DNA of 64,000 nucleotides from B16-G9 sp964400655. GTDB taxonomy: Bacteria; Bacteroidota; Bacteroidia; Bacteroidales; F082. The position numbers and the translations under genes were made by a program. Below the pieces are notes generated by a model that was given only the letters and a program-made list of their open reading frames with translations, searched no databases and was not told the DNA's origin. The DNA lies in the NCBI GenBank assembly GCA_964400655.1, contig CAYNVN010000095.1:29619-93618 (forward strand). Direction: 5' to 3'. Positions 8,566-18,020 of the stretch are shown here, one piece after another (position 1 is the stretch's first letter; the number at the start of each line of letters is the position of its first letter).

Positions 8566-8594
8566 CAAAAGTATTACTAATTTTGCTGTGTCAA
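8566..8594 (-). promoter_or_regulatory. promoter of the pta-hbd-ackA operon
   Basis: On the minus strand TTG (8592-8594), an 18-bp spacer, and TACTTTTG (8566-8573) match the Bacteroidota consensus. The expected transcription start near 8559 leaves a leader of about 28 bases before the pta ATG. Confidence 0.65.
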
Positions 8595-8667
8595 ATAAAT
8601 ACCGTTAACTTTTTAACAATTTTTATTCGATTTATATTAATTTGTTTTTCAGTAATATAAAGATTAT

Positions 8668-9549
8668 TTGAAACCCTATTTACAAAATATTCCATATGCG
8701 GGAAACCAGGTGTTGCATGATTCGGGTTTAGCGGTTGCCGAACATGGCAGTTTTTTATTTGGTAACCACGCGGGCAGTATGCTTGTGGATAGTGCAGAGG
8801 TGGTTATACCGGTTACCAATCGCCAGGCTGTAGGGCATTTTCTTCAGACTAAAAGTGTATTGTTTCATATTATTGACCATCAGGCAGGTTATTCGTATCA
8901 AATAACAATCTTTCTTTTGGGTCTTACCCTTATGCTTGCTCTGATATGGTTTTTTTTTCCCGAGCGGGTTTACCGGTTGCTTTCAAAAGAGGGGTCGAAG
9001 CATAAGGCAAAATACAGCAACAACCAGTTTGCAAAACCCGGAATTCTGCTCTATTCGCTTTATATAATGACCATTGTTTCTGTTATTGGGTTGTTTATTT
9101 ATTTTGCTATAACTGTTTTCATGCCCGAAAAGCTAACCGGTATTGCTTTTTATCATGTTGTTTTATTGCTTTTTGCATCGGTGTTTCTCTACTTTACTTT
9201 TCGGTTCGTTATTATTTCTTTTGCCGGATTTCTGTTTAACATGGATGAGCAGGTTGCCAGGCAAATGCGGGCGGGGTTTCGTATCGATCTTATTATAAGT
9301 TTTTTAATGATACCCGTATTAATAATAGCATATAATACACCGTTTACTGAAGTGCTGTATGCAGGTGTTATGCTTATGGTTGTAATGATGGCATTAAAAT
9401 GGATACAAACGTTGTTGATCGGGTTAAAATCCGCAAAAATTTCGCTATATCACAATATTTTGTACCTTTGCGCCCTTGAAATCATACCGGTAATTATATT
9501 GATCAAACTGATTGAGAATTACCGGATAGTTTTTATGGTAACTAACTGA
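8668..9549 (+). CDS. DUF4271 domain membrane protein
   Basis: An integral membrane protein with about seven hydrophobic segments between residues 75 and 285. It fits the DUF4271 family of Bacteroidota, which is commonly found directly before uroporphyrinogen-III synthase, as here. Function is unknown. The first 70 residues are soluble and would face the periplasm or cytoplasm. The likely start is TTG at 8668; the first in-frame ATG (residue 38, base 8779) is possible but drops part of the N-terminal region. hemD follows after 35 bp. Confidence 0.75.
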   Translation: MKPYLQNIPYAGNQVLHDSGLAVAEHGSFLFGNHAGSMLVDSAEVVIPVTNRQAVGHFLQTKSVLFHIIDHQAGYSYQITIFLLGLTLMLALIWFFFPERVYRLLSKEGSKHKAKYSNNQFAKPGILLYSLYIMTIVSVIGLFIYFAITVFMPEKLTGIAFYHVVLLLFASVFLYFTFRFVIISFAGFLFNMDEQVARQMRAGFRIDLIISFLMIPVLIIAYNTPFTEVLYAGVMLMVVMMALKWIQTLLIGLKSAKISLYHNILYLCALEIIPVIILIKLIENYRIVFMVTN

Positions 9550-9584
9550 TTTCAAGAAGAAGTAAGAACTAAAAAGGGAGAAAA

Positions 9585-10349
9585 TTGAAAGTTAAGAACA
9601 TTCTCATTTCGCAACCAAAACCGGCAGACCTTGAGCGTACACCTTATGCCGAGCTTATCAGAAAGTATAATTTGAAGATCAGTTTTGAGAAGTTTATTAA
9701 GGTTGAGGGGATTCCGTCGCAGGAGTTCCGCAGGAGTAAAGTGTCGTTTGCCAATCATACCGCAGTTATTTTAACGAGCCGTCATGCTGTTGATCACTAT
9801 TTTAGAATGGCCAAAGAGTTACGTTTTGAGATTCCCGACACCATGAAGTACTTTTGTATCTCCGAGTCCACTGCCTTTTACCTTCAAAAATATATCCAGT
9901 ATCGTAAACGGAAAATATTTTTCGGCAAGCAGCATTTTGCCGACCTGATGGATGTGATTAAAAAGCACAGTGATGAAAAGTTTCTGGTTCCCTCTTCCGA
10001 TATTCACAAACAGAGTATGTTTAAACTGCTGGAAAGCGGAAAGATAGATTATACAAGGGCGGTTATTTACCGAACGGTGGCAGCTAATTTGTCACATCTC
10101 GACATCGACAGTTTCGATTGTTTGATATTTTTCAGTCCTGCCGGCATTAAATCGCTTCAAAATAATTTCCCCGATTTTAAACAGGGAGATAAACTGATAG
10201 GTGCTTTCGGGCATACCACTGCCAAAGCGGTAAAAGAGGCAGGATTTACGCTTAACATCCCGGCTCCTACCCAAACGGCACCGTCGATGACCATGGCGCT
10301 GGATGAGTTTTTATCGAAGCAGGCCAAAAACGCCCGAAAGAAGAGATAA
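9585..10349 (+). CDS. hemD: uroporphyrinogen-III synthase
   Basis: Cyclises hydroxymethylbilane with inversion of ring D to give uroporphyrinogen III, the branch point to haem and corrinoids. The protein has two alternating alpha/beta lobes as in the family; segments such as ILISQPKP at the start, AVILTSRHAVDHYF, FLVPSSDIHKQSMFKLLES and DCLIFFSPAGIKSLQNNF, and GAFGHTTAKAVKEAG near the C-terminus fit the weakly conserved HemD pattern. The start is TTG at 9585, with a good ribosome site (AAAGGGAG, about 9574-9580) and a conserved first strand immediately after. It ends with a basic tail. No other haem genes are in the window. Confidence 0.85.
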   Translation: MKVKNILISQPKPADLERTPYAELIRKYNLKISFEKFIKVEGIPSQEFRRSKVSFANHTAVILTSRHAVDHYFRMAKELRFEIPDTMKYFCISESTAFYLQKYIQYRKRKIFFGKQHFADLMDVIKKHSDEKFLVPSSDIHKQSMFKLLESGKIDYTRAVIYRTVAANLSHLDIDSFDCLIFFSPAGIKSLQNNFPDFKQGDKLIGAFGHTTAKAVKEAGFTLNIPAPTQTAPSMTMALDEFLSKQAKNARKKR

Positions 10350-10492
10350 CGGGCTGATATAAAGGTAATAGCGGCTGTTAAACAGATTCCGGTTATTGTA
10401 AAACAGAAACCTTATCGATAATTTTTAAGTCAACCTGCTGTTAACCCTTATTTGTTTTTTACGGGCAGCAATTTGTTATTAGTTCCATTGCT

Positions 10493-10882
10493 TTGAAACA
10501 AACGTTTAAAAAAAGAGAACGGTTACACAGTAAAAAGCTCATCGGCCGGTTATTTACCGGGGGAGACAGCTTTTTTATTTATCCTTTTAAGGTTGTTTTT
10601 TTTCAAATTCCCCAAGCCGGCGATGTTCCGGCACAGGTGATGATATCGGTATCAAAAAAGAAGTTGAAAAGTGCCGTTAAACGAAACAGGATCAAACGAC
10701 TGTTTCGCGAAGCATACCGGAAAAACAAGTGGATACTTGCAGCCGGAGAGGGGCAAAATACAACCATCGTTGCAGCTTTTATTTACGTAGCCGATACAAT
10801 TATGGAGTATCGGGACATAGAAAAGAAAATAATCCTAATTTTACAGCGTTTAAAAAGCAAGGATGAAAAGGTTGATAGCTAA
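10493..10882 (+). CDS. rnpA: ribonuclease P protein component
   Basis: Basic protein subunit of RNase P, which binds the catalytic RNA and pre-tRNA leader. The diagnostic RNR motif is present in KRNRIKRLFREAYR (about residues 63-76), preceded by VMISVSKKKLKSAV. Length is 129 residues, normal for the family. The start is TTG at 10493; the following KQTFKKRERLHSKK is the typical N-terminus. Its last 20 bases overlap yidD, the usual partner. rpmH, often upstream in other phyla, is absent here, which is normal for this Bacteroidota arrangement. Confidence 0.93.
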   Translation: MKQTFKKRERLHSKKLIGRLFTGGDSFFIYPFKVVFFQIPQAGDVPAQVMISVSKKKLKSAVKRNRIKRLFREAYRKNKWILAAGEGQNTTIVAAFIYVADTIMEYRDIEKKIILILQRLKSKDEKVDS

Positions 10883-11084
10883 ATTGTTTATTTTTTTAAT
10901 ACATGTGTACAAATACACACTGTCGCCTTTTTTGGGCCAGTCGTGCCGATATACCCCCACCTGTTCCTCGTACAGCATCGAAGCCATCGAAAAATACGGC
11001 CCCTTTAAAGGCGGCTGGATGGCACTTAAACGCATTGCTTCCTGTAATCCGTGGGGTGGTAGCGGATACGACCCAGTTCCATAA
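10863..11084 (+). CDS. yidD: membrane protein insertion efficiency factor YidD
   Basis: Small (73 residues) membrane-associated protein that aids YidC-dependent insertion of inner-membrane proteins. Family marks are IHVYKYTLSPFLGQSCRYTPTCS, split here as IHVYKYTLSPFLG and CRYTPTCSSYS, then YGPFKGGWMALKRIASCNP and the closing GGSGYDPVP. The three conserved cysteines are present. It overlaps rnpA by 20 bp, so the two are translated together, and it is followed after 28 bp by the S41 protease. Confidence 0.95.
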   Translation: MKRLIAKLFIFLIHVYKYTLSPFLGQSCRYTPTCSSYSIEAIEKYGPFKGGWMALKRIASCNPWGGSGYDPVP

Positions 11085-11112
11085 TTTTAGCACTTAATTT
11101 AGTAAAACAGAT

Positions 11113-12789
11113 ATGAGATTTTTAAAAGTTACGTTACTGATTGCCTTTGTTTTTATAGCAGGATATAATGTTTTAGCACAGGAAGAGAATAATTTTGAAA
11201 TTTCAAAAAATCTGGAAATTTATGGTGATGTGTTGCGGCAGTTAAACCTTAATTATGCCGATGATATTAAACCCGGCGACCTTACACAGGATGCCATTGA
11301 TGCCATGCTTAACAACCTCGACCCTTATACCATATACATTCCCGAGTCAAGAATTGAAGATTTTGAACTGATGTCGAAAGGTGAGTACGGCGGCATTGGT
11401 GCCATGATACAAAAGCAGGGCGACTGGGTTGTTATTTCGGAACCTTACGAAGGGTTTCCGGCTCAGGAGGCAGGCTTGCGCGCCGGCGATCAAATACGTG
11501 CCATTGACGGCGAATCGGCTAAAGGTAAAAGTTCGTCGGATGTTAGCGACAAACTTAAAGGCACGCCCGGAACTACGGTTAATATCACCATCCGGCATTA
11601 TAACTGCGATAATGATACCGTATATGAAATTACCCGCCGGAAAATAAAAATACCGAATGTTCCCTATTTCGGTATGGTTTCGGAGGATGTGGGATATATT
11701 TCGCTGATACAATTCAGTCAAAATGCCGGAAACGATGTAAGGGATGCTTTTCTGAAACTGAAAAAAGAACACGACAACATGAAAGGTATTATCTTCGATT
11801 TGCGTTCCAATGGTGGCGGATTGTTGAGTGAAGCGGTTAAAATTGCCAATATCTGGATACCTAAAAACAAACTGATTGTTAAAACCAAAGGTAAAAGAAG
11901 CGAAAATACCCATACTTACTACACCCAGGCAGCCGCTACCGATTCAAAAATCCCGGTTGTTATCCTTGTTGACGGTAATACGGCATCCGCTTCCGAAATT
12001 GTTTCGGGTTCAATACAGGATTACGACAGAGGTGTTATTATCGGAGAGCGAACATTCGGAAAAGGGCTTGTTCAAAATGTGTTGCCCCTTGCCTACAATT
12101 CAAAAATAAAAGTTACCATTGCCAAGTATTACATCCCCAGCGGAAGATGTATCCAGGCCATAAATTATTTCGACAGGCAAAACGGCAACGGCCCTTCAAA
12201 GGTGCCCGACTCGTTAATCAACGAGTTTAAAACCAAAGGCGGACGTATTGTTTACGACGGGGGAGGAATAGAGCCGGATATTAAAATGGAAGACTCCAAA
12301 TTCAATCAGGTAACGGGCGATCTTTATGCACAGAACTATATCTTTAATTTTGCCAACCGTTACAGGGCCACCCATAAAACCATTCCGGATGCGGGTACCT
12401 TCAGGGTCAGCGATTCGTTGTTTAATGCCTTTAAAGAGTTTGTGGGTGATAAGTTCGATTACAAAACGGAAACAGAATCGGTACTTAAACGATTGAAAGA
12501 GAGTGCTCAGCGCGAGGAATATTATACCGCCATCGATTCGGTAATACAACTTCTGGAAAAGGAGGTAAAACAGGAAAAGAAAAAAGACCTTGATAAAAAC
12601 AAAGAGTCGATTAAACAGTTGTTGCGTATCGAAATAGTTACACGCTATTATTATCAAAAGGGAAAAGTTGAATCGTCGCTTTTGGATGACCCCGAAATTA
12701 AAAAGGCCGTTGATGTTATTAATAATACGGAATTGTACAATTCCATTTTAAACGGCAGCTATAAACCCGAAAGCGATACAGCAAAATAA
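11113..12789 (+). CDS. S41-family C-terminal processing peptidase (CtpA/Prc-like)
   Basis: Periplasmic serine protease with a Ser/Lys dyad. Residues 1-23 form a signal peptide ending VLAQ. A PDZ domain covers about 85-165 (GEYGGIGAMIQ, GLRAGDQIRAIDGES). The catalytic domain follows, with RSNGGGLLSEAV and the nucleophile region NTASASEIVSGS. S292 and K317 (FGKGLVQ) have the 25-residue spacing seen in E. coli Prc, and Q321 completes the site. The C-terminal 130 residues are charged and helical. At 558 residues it has the usual Bacteroidota length. It closes the hemD-rnpA-yidD group, whose order is common in the phylum. Confidence 0.93.
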   Translation: MRFLKVTLLIAFVFIAGYNVLAQEENNFEISKNLEIYGDVLRQLNLNYADDIKPGDLTQDAIDAMLNNLDPYTIYIPESRIEDFELMSKGEYGGIGAMIQKQGDWVVISEPYEGFPAQEAGLRAGDQIRAIDGESAKGKSSSDVSDKLKGTPGTTVNITIRHYNCDNDTVYEITRRKIKIPNVPYFGMVSEDVGYISLIQFSQNAGNDVRDAFLKLKKEHDNMKGIIFDLRSNGGGLLSEAVKIANIWIPKNKLIVKTKGKRSENTHTYYTQAAATDSKIPVVILVDGNTASASEIVSGSIQDYDRGVIIGERTFGKGLVQNVLPLAYNSKIKVTIAKYYIPSGRCIQAINYFDRQNGNGPSKVPDSLINEFKTKGGRIVYDGGGIEPDIKMEDSKFNQVTGDLYAQNYIFNFANRYRATHKTIPDAGTFRVSDSLFNAFKEFVGDKFDYKTETESVLKRLKESAQREEYYTAIDSVIQLLEKEVKQEKKKDLDKNKESIKQLLRIEIVTRYYYQKGKVESSLLDDPEIKKAVDVINNTELYNSILNGSYKPESDTAK

Positions 12790-12811
12790 AAATAACGATC
12801 AAGCATAAGTT

Positions 12812-14485
12812 TTGGTAACAAACATAAAATACAGGTCTGATTTTCACCATGATGCTTACGTTGTAAATGTTGCTTTAATAGCAATGAGCCTTCCGTTATC
12901 AAAATTTACCATGAGCCTTTTTGAAATATCGCTGGCACTGTTGTGGATATTGTCGGGTTTTTCGTTCAGAATTGTTTTCAGGTTTTTTAAACTGGGCAAT
13001 CCGGCTGAAGGAGTGTGGTACACATTGGTTTACATTGCCAAGACCATCCGGCTGAACTTTTTTGAAAAATTCAGGCGTTTTTTCCGGAACAAACCCGCGT
13101 TAATTTTAACCTCCATCTATTTGCTGCATCTGTTGGGATTGTTTTATACCACCAATTTCGATTATGCCTCTAAAGATTTACGCATAAAACTTCCCTTGTT
13201 GCTTTTTCCTGTTATTTTTTCAACCATGCCCAAACTTTCGGCCGTTGAAATAAAAAAGATATTTTTAGGATATATTGCCGCCATAACCGCCGGAATCATC
13301 ATCAGCTTTTATCTGCTTTACACAAGTAATTTTACCGATGTTCGCGAAATTTCACCCTTTATATCACCCATCCGCTTTAGCCTTAATATTGCTTTCGGCT
13401 TTTTCGTTTTAATAAGTTTTGTGTTCTTCGACAAAAGTTTTACAACAAAGCAAAAATCGGGATTTGTTTTTTTAATGCTCTTTTTTATTGTCTTTTTATT
13501 TCATCTCGAGTCGATTACAGGGTTAAGCGCCATACTTATTGCAGGTGGAATATTGCTTGTTATTTTACTTTTTAAAACAAAATATACCGTTCTTAAAATT
13601 GCTTTCGTTTTGCTGATTGTTGCCATTCCGGTATCAACCCTTATTTACATCAAGCGAATCATTACTGAAGCCACCACGCCTCCGGCAATTAATGTAAAAG
13701 TGCTTGATAAAAAAACATCGCGGGGTAATAAATATACACATGATTTAACACGTGAAATTGATAACGGCAAGTATGTGGGAATTTATTTATGCGAAAAAGA
13801 GCTGAGAAGCGAATGGAATAAAAAAAGCCGTATCAGTTACGACAGTCTGACCCTTTCGGGAGAGCCGCTTTCGGCTACGCTGATACGTTATCTTACCTCA
13901 AAAGATTTGCGTAAGGATGCCGATGGTGTTGATGCGTTATCGACATGGGATATTCAGATGGTTGAAAAAGGGGTGGCCAATATTTGTTATGTTAAAAACC
14001 CCGGAATGCGCACCAGAATATTAAAGATTATATACGGATATCAGGTATATAAAAAACTGGGTGACCCTTCGGGAAATTCGGTTATGCAGCGTTACGAATA
14101 TATGAGGGCGGCCACACGGTTAATCAAAAAACATTTTTTTACCGGTGTGGGTACCGGCGATTTGGAAGATGCCCTTTACAGCCAGTATAAGGTAATGAAG
14201 TCGAAACTCCACAAAGAATTCAGGTTTCATGCCCATAACCAGTTTTTGGCCATAGCCATTGCCTTTGGTGTTTTCGGGCTGCTTTGGTTTATATTTGCCC
14301 TTATCTATCCGCCGGTAAAGCTGCATTATTTTAAAGATTACTATTTTTTAGTCTTCTTTATCATTATTATTTGGTCTATGTTTACCGATGATACACTCGA
14401 AACCCAGGCGGGGTCAACGCTTTTCGGGTTTTATTACACTCTTCTTTTATTTGGAAGGAAGGATATAAAAAACATTGTATCTTAG
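12812..14485 (+). CDS. O-antigen ligase/polymerase-like membrane protein
   Basis: A polytopic protein of about 557 residues. Multiple hydrophobic segments occupy residues 15-275 and 470-550. Between them lies a long extracytoplasmic region of about 190 residues. Within it, TRLIKKHFFTGVGTGD and HAHNQFLAIAIAFG resemble the Wzy_C/WaaL pattern in which a GxGxxx motif precedes an HNxxL segment. Such enzymes join or polymerise undecaprenyl-linked glycans on the periplasmic face. The start is TTG at 12812, since the next ATG codons lie in the first membrane helix. It follows the protease by 22 bp. Ligase versus polymerase cannot be decided from sequence. Confidence 0.75.
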   Translation: MVTNIKYRSDFHHDAYVVNVALIAMSLPLSKFTMSLFEISLALLWILSGFSFRIVFRFFKLGNPAEGVWYTLVYIAKTIRLNFFEKFRRFFRNKPALILTSIYLLHLLGLFYTTNFDYASKDLRIKLPLLLFPVIFSTMPKLSAVEIKKIFLGYIAAITAGIIISFYLLYTSNFTDVREISPFISPIRFSLNIAFGFFVLISFVFFDKSFTTKQKSGFVFLMLFFIVFLFHLESITGLSAILIAGGILLVILLFKTKYTVLKIAFVLLIVAIPVSTLIYIKRIITEATTPPAINVKVLDKKTSRGNKYTHDLTREIDNGKYVGIYLCEKELRSEWNKKSRISYDSLTLSGEPLSATLIRYLTSKDLRKDADGVDALSTWDIQMVEKGVANICYVKNPGMRTRILKIIYGYQVYKKLGDPSGNSVMQRYEYMRAATRLIKKHFFTGVGTGDLEDALYSQYKVMKSKLHKEFRFHAHNQFLAIAIAFGVFGLLWFIFALIYPPVKLHYFKDYYFLVFFIIIIWSMFTDDTLETQAGSTLFGFYYTLLLFGRKDIKNIVS

Positions 14486-14502
14486 CTCTAAATTCAAACG
14501 AA

Positions 14503-15003
14503 ATGAAAATACTAAAACCGGAAATATCCATTGAACAATACAGCAACCCCCGGGAGTTGACGGCGGAAGATCAACGTCTGTTAAAAGAGGCGGAGGCAGC
14601 AGTATCCGGTTCGTATGCTCCCTATTCGGAGTTTCATGTGGGAGCGGCTGTATTGCTGGAAAACGGTATCGTTATAAAAGGCGGTAATCAGGAGAACAGC
14701 GCCTATCCCTCAGGGCTTTGTGCCGAAAGGGTAGCCCTGTTTTATGCCGGTTCGCAATACCCCGGTGTGGCCGTAAAAGCCATTGCCATAACAGCCAAAG
14801 CCGATCACTTTGTGGTAAATTCGCCCATTGCTCCGTGCGGTGCCTGCCGGCAGGTAATTGCCGAAACCGAGCATCGTCAGCAAAGTAAAATACGGGTTAT
14901 TATGTACGGACAGGAGGGCAGTGTGCTGGCAACACAAGGCATTGAAAACCTCCTCCCGCTTACCTTTCAGGAAGAAAAACTTAAAAAGAAAAATAAAAAA
15001 TGA
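14503..15003 (+). CDS. cdd: cytidine deaminase
   Basis: Zinc enzyme that deaminates cytidine and deoxycytidine to uridine forms in pyrimidine salvage. The zinc site is complete: C73 and catalytic E75 in GLCAERVALF, with C112 and C115 in PCGACRQ. The substrate loop YSEFHVGAAVLLENG (residues 41-55) is also present. At 166 residues it is slightly longer than the usual tetrameric form of about 130-140, through an N-terminal extension of about 25 residues and a Lys-rich C-terminal tail. Its stop overlaps the next start in an ATGA junction. Confidence 0.95.
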   Translation: MKILKPEISIEQYSNPRELTAEDQRLLKEAEAAVSGSYAPYSEFHVGAAVLLENGIVIKGGNQENSAYPSGLCAERVALFYAGSQYPGVAVKAIAITAKADHFVVNSPIAPCGACRQVIAETEHRQQSKIRVIMYGQEGSVLATQGIENLLPLTFQEEKLKKKNKK

Positions 15004-15863
15004 AAAAAATTCTGTTTGCATTAAGTGCATTGTTGGTGTTAACCGCTTTTAAATCGGACAAACCCGCCTATTATTTTTACAATAATAAGGGTAAAAAAGT
15101 AAAATACGAAAAGGTACTTAAGGCCGCGCTTAAGGCTGATGTGGTGTTTTTCGGCGAAAGTCATAACAACCCGATTGCACACTGGATGGAGCTTGAGTTC
15201 ACCAAAAGCTTTTTTGAGGCCAAAGGGGAGAACCTGATTTTGGGTGCCGAGATGTTTGAACGTGATAATCAGCTTATTTTAAATGAGTATCTTACAGGAA
15301 AGATAAGCAGAAAAAGTTTTAACGATGAAGCACGCCTCTGGCCAAATTACAGTACCGATTACAAACCGCTGGTTGAATTTGCAAAAAAGAATAAACTGCC
15401 TTTTATTGCTACCAATATACCGCGTCGATACGCATCGGTGGTTTATAAAAAGGGGTTCGAAGGGCTGGAAGAACTTTATCCGGAATCAAAATCCTATATC
15501 GCCCCGTTACCCATTGCGTACGATTTGAACTTAAAATGTTATTACGATATGTTGCATATGCAGGGAATGGAAGGACATGTAAACGAAAACTTCCCTAAAG
15601 CACAAGCGGTTAAAGATGCAACCATGGCTTACTCAATTGCCGGTTATGCCGAAAAGGGAAAACTCTTTTTTCATTACAACGGCTCTTATCACTCCGATAA
15701 CTATCAAAGTATTTTGTGGCACCTTAATAAATATAAAGAGGGGCTTAAAATTGTAACCATTACCACCGTTGAGCAGGCTGATATCGATTCCATCAGCGAA
15801 GAAACCAAAAAACTTGCCGACTTTATTCTTGTGGTTCCGGAGGACATGACAAGAACATATTAA
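15000..15863 (+). CDS. ChaN-like (DUF399) exported haem-binding-family protein
   Basis: Residues 1-17 form a short signal sequence without a lipobox cysteine. The rest matches the ChaN/DUF399 fold: VVFFGESHNNPIAHWMELEF (about residues 49-68), LGAEMFERDNQ, and TNIPRRYASVVYKKG. A later HYNGSYHSDNYQSI segment supplies the second conserved histidine pair. Campylobacter and related ChaN proteins bind haem, and the family is often tied to iron uptake, but some members have other roles. It is translationally coupled to cdd, a link with no obvious meaning. Confidence 0.82.
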   Translation: MKKILFALSALLVLTAFKSDKPAYYFYNNKGKKVKYEKVLKAALKADVVFFGESHNNPIAHWMELEFTKSFFEAKGENLILGAEMFERDNQLILNEYLTGKISRKSFNDEARLWPNYSTDYKPLVEFAKKNKLPFIATNIPRRYASVVYKKGFEGLEELYPESKSYIAPLPIAYDLNLKCYYDMLHMQGMEGHVNENFPKAQAVKDATMAYSIAGYAEKGKLFFHYNGSYHSDNYQSILWHLNKYKEGLKIVTITTVEQADIDSISEETKKLADFILVVPEDMTRTY

Positions 15864-15883
15864 GATACCGTTTAGGTTTAAAT

Positions 15884-17176
15884 ATGAATTATAAAGAAAC
15901 GCTTCAGTGGTTGTTTGAAAAACTGCCGATGTACCAGCGTATGGGAAAGGCTGCTTATAAAGCCGATCTTGAAAATACGGTTGAATTGTTGCAGATACTT
16001 GGTAATCCGCAAAACAGCTTTAAAACCGTTCATGTTGCAGGTACCAACGGAAAAGGCAGCGTGTCAAATCTGGTAGCTTCGGTTTTGCAGGAGGCGGGAT
16101 TTAAAACGGGATTATATACTTCGCCGCATTTAAAAGATTTCAGAGAACGAATCAGAATAAACGGCGAAATGATTGGAGAAGACGAGGTGATTGACTTTGT
16201 TCAATCGCACATGGATGACTTCTCAAAAATCAGACCCTCCTTTTTTGAAATGACCGTGGGAATGGCCTTTAAGCATTTTGCCGACAATAAAGTTGATATC
16301 GCCGTTGTTGAAGTGGGAATGGGAGGACGTTTGGATTCAACCAATGTGGTTAATCCGCTGGTAAGCGTTATAACCAATATTGCTTTGGACCATACGCAGT
16401 TTCTCGGGGATTCGCTGGAGAAAATTGCCGCCGAAAAGGCAGGGATCATTAAAAATAATGTGCCGGTGGTTATCGGACGAAAACAACCTGAAACCGAACA
16501 GGTTTTTAATAAAACGGCTAAAGAAAAAAATGCAGAGTTGTTTTATGCCGAAGCGCATTACGACATAAAAATGTTGCAAAGCCTGAAACCGGATGAACAG
16601 TTGATTGACATTTGGAGAAATAATGAGATTTTTCTTGAAGCGGTAAACTCACCTTTGCTTGGTAATTATCAACAGGAAAATATTGCTACCGCTTTGATGA
16701 CACTGGATGTTCTTAAAACAAAATATAACCTGCCCGTTGAACCGGAACATATAAAAGAAGGTATTGAGTACCTTTATAAAAATACGGGATTTATAGGGCG
16801 GTGGCATATTCTTGATACCAATCCGCTGGTTGTTTGCGACTCGGGCCATAACGTTGAGGGGATAAAAGCCGTTGTTCAGCAGATTATGTCAATTTCATTC
16901 GACCATCTGCATTTTGTTTTGGGTATGGTAAACGATAAAGAACCCTCAACCATATTTTCGTTACTGCCCCGCAATGCCACCTATTACTTTTGTAAACCCG
17001 ATATCCCGCGGGGAATGGATGCGGAATTGTTGCAGCAAAAGGCTGAAGCGTTTGGTTTAACCGGTCTTTCGTACGGTTCGGTTGAAAGGGCTTACAGCTC
17101 GGCATATAACAATGCACATCCCCGCGATTTGGTGTTTGTGGGCGGAAGTACGTTTGTGGTGGCCGAAGTTGTATAA
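15884..17176 (+). CDS. folC: bifunctional folylpolyglutamate synthase/dihydrofolate synthase
   Basis: Mur-ligase family enzyme that adds glutamate to dihydropteroate and to folates. The ATP-binding P-loop is VAGTNGKGSVSN (GTNGKGS, residues 53-59). Further family motifs are TGLYTSPHLKDFRERIRING, FEMTVGMAFKHFA, the metal-site VVEVGMGGRLDSTNV, and ITNIALDHTQFLGDSLEKIA. The C-terminal domain begins near residue 300 (GRWHILDTNPLVVCDSGHN). Length (430) is typical. It stands 20 bp after the ChaN-like gene in the same direction, and is likely in the same transcription unit. Confidence 0.95.
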   Translation: MNYKETLQWLFEKLPMYQRMGKAAYKADLENTVELLQILGNPQNSFKTVHVAGTNGKGSVSNLVASVLQEAGFKTGLYTSPHLKDFRERIRINGEMIGEDEVIDFVQSHMDDFSKIRPSFFEMTVGMAFKHFADNKVDIAVVEVGMGGRLDSTNVVNPLVSVITNIALDHTQFLGDSLEKIAAEKAGIIKNNVPVVIGRKQPETEQVFNKTAKEKNAELFYAEAHYDIKMLQSLKPDEQLIDIWRNNEIFLEAVNSPLLGNYQQENIATALMTLDVLKTKYNLPVEPEHIKEGIEYLYKNTGFIGRWHILDTNPLVVCDSGHNVEGIKAVVQQIMSISFDHLHFVLGMVNDKEPSTIFSLLPRNATYYFCKPDIPRGMDAELLQQKAEAFGLTGLSYGSVERAYSSAYNNAHPRDLVFVGGSTFVVAEVV

Positions 17177-17235
17177 AACCGGATTAATTGCTTTTGCCGG
17201 ATTTTGGGACGTGGAATCTGAAATTTATTAATACA

Positions 17236-17976
17236 ATGCAAATTACCCTATATCAAATAGTTCAGGTGGTGCTGCTCGGTATCATTCTCTTTTATCTGAT
17301 CTATTATGTTTATTCTGTTTTGTTCGATAAAAATTATCAGCCAAAGGCATACAGGGCAGCGGTAAAAAACGGAGAAGTATCGGATACTCTTCGTAAATAC
17401 GAGAAAAAATATCCCGACAAGGTGCGGTTTTTTAATTTTTGGTTTCAGGTGGAGCGTCTTAAAAACAACGGGGTGCAGGGCGCTTTTGCCGAACTGGGTG
17501 TTTATAAAGGCGATTCGGCTTTTTTGCTTCACCAAATGGACAAGTCACGAATATTCCACCTGTTTGATACGTTTGAAGGGTTTCAGTCGAAAGACCTTAA
17601 ACCTGAAACAGGCAAAGCAGCTACCTACACCACTTCAAACTTTGCCGATACTTCCATTGAAAAAGTTAAAAAACGGTTGTCCGATCCTGAATTTGTTTTT
17701 CATCAGGGATATTTTCCCGAAACAACCAGGGGTTTGGAAAATGAACTGTTTGCCCTTGTAAGCATGGATGCCGACCTCTATAATCCCACTAAGTCAGGTC
17801 TTGAATATTTTTATCCGAGGTTGTCGCCCGGTGGTGTTATCATTGTTCACGATTACAATCCCGACTGGCCGGGCATTATGAAAGCGGTTGATGATTTTGC
17901 CGCCGGCATCCCCGTGCCTGTTGTTCCCGTTGCCGATGTTGACAGCAGTGTGATGATTGTTAAGCCAAAAGAGTAA
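17236..17976 (+). CDS. TylF/MycF-type methyltransferase with N-terminal membrane anchor
   Basis: A 246-residue SAM-dependent methyltransferase of the TylF/MycF group that methylates sugar hydroxyls in macrolides and, in many bacteria, surface glycans. The SAM site is FAELGVYKGDSAFLL (about residues 83-97). The metal/substrate motif is SMDADLYNPTKSGLEYFYPR, followed by GGVIIVHDYN. Unusually, residues 5-28 form a hydrophobic helix, so the enzyme should be tethered to the inner membrane. The ATG at 17236 is preferred over a TTG at 17188. It follows folC; the ligase-like gene upstream suggests a glycan substrate, by inference only. Confidence 0.8.
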   Translation: MQITLYQIVQVVLLGIILFYLIYYVYSVLFDKNYQPKAYRAAVKNGEVSDTLRKYEKKYPDKVRFFNFWFQVERLKNNGVQGAFAELGVYKGDSAFLLHQMDKSRIFHLFDTFEGFQSKDLKPETGKAATYTTSNFADTSIEKVKKRLSDPEFVFHQGYFPETTRGLENELFALVSMDADLYNPTKSGLEYFYPRLSPGGVIIVHDYNPDWPGIMKAVDDFAAGIPVPVVPVADVDSSVMIVKPKE

Positions 17977-18020
17977 AGTGGTTTTTTACTTTATGTATTG
18001 GGGGATTGCGGTTTTCGCCG

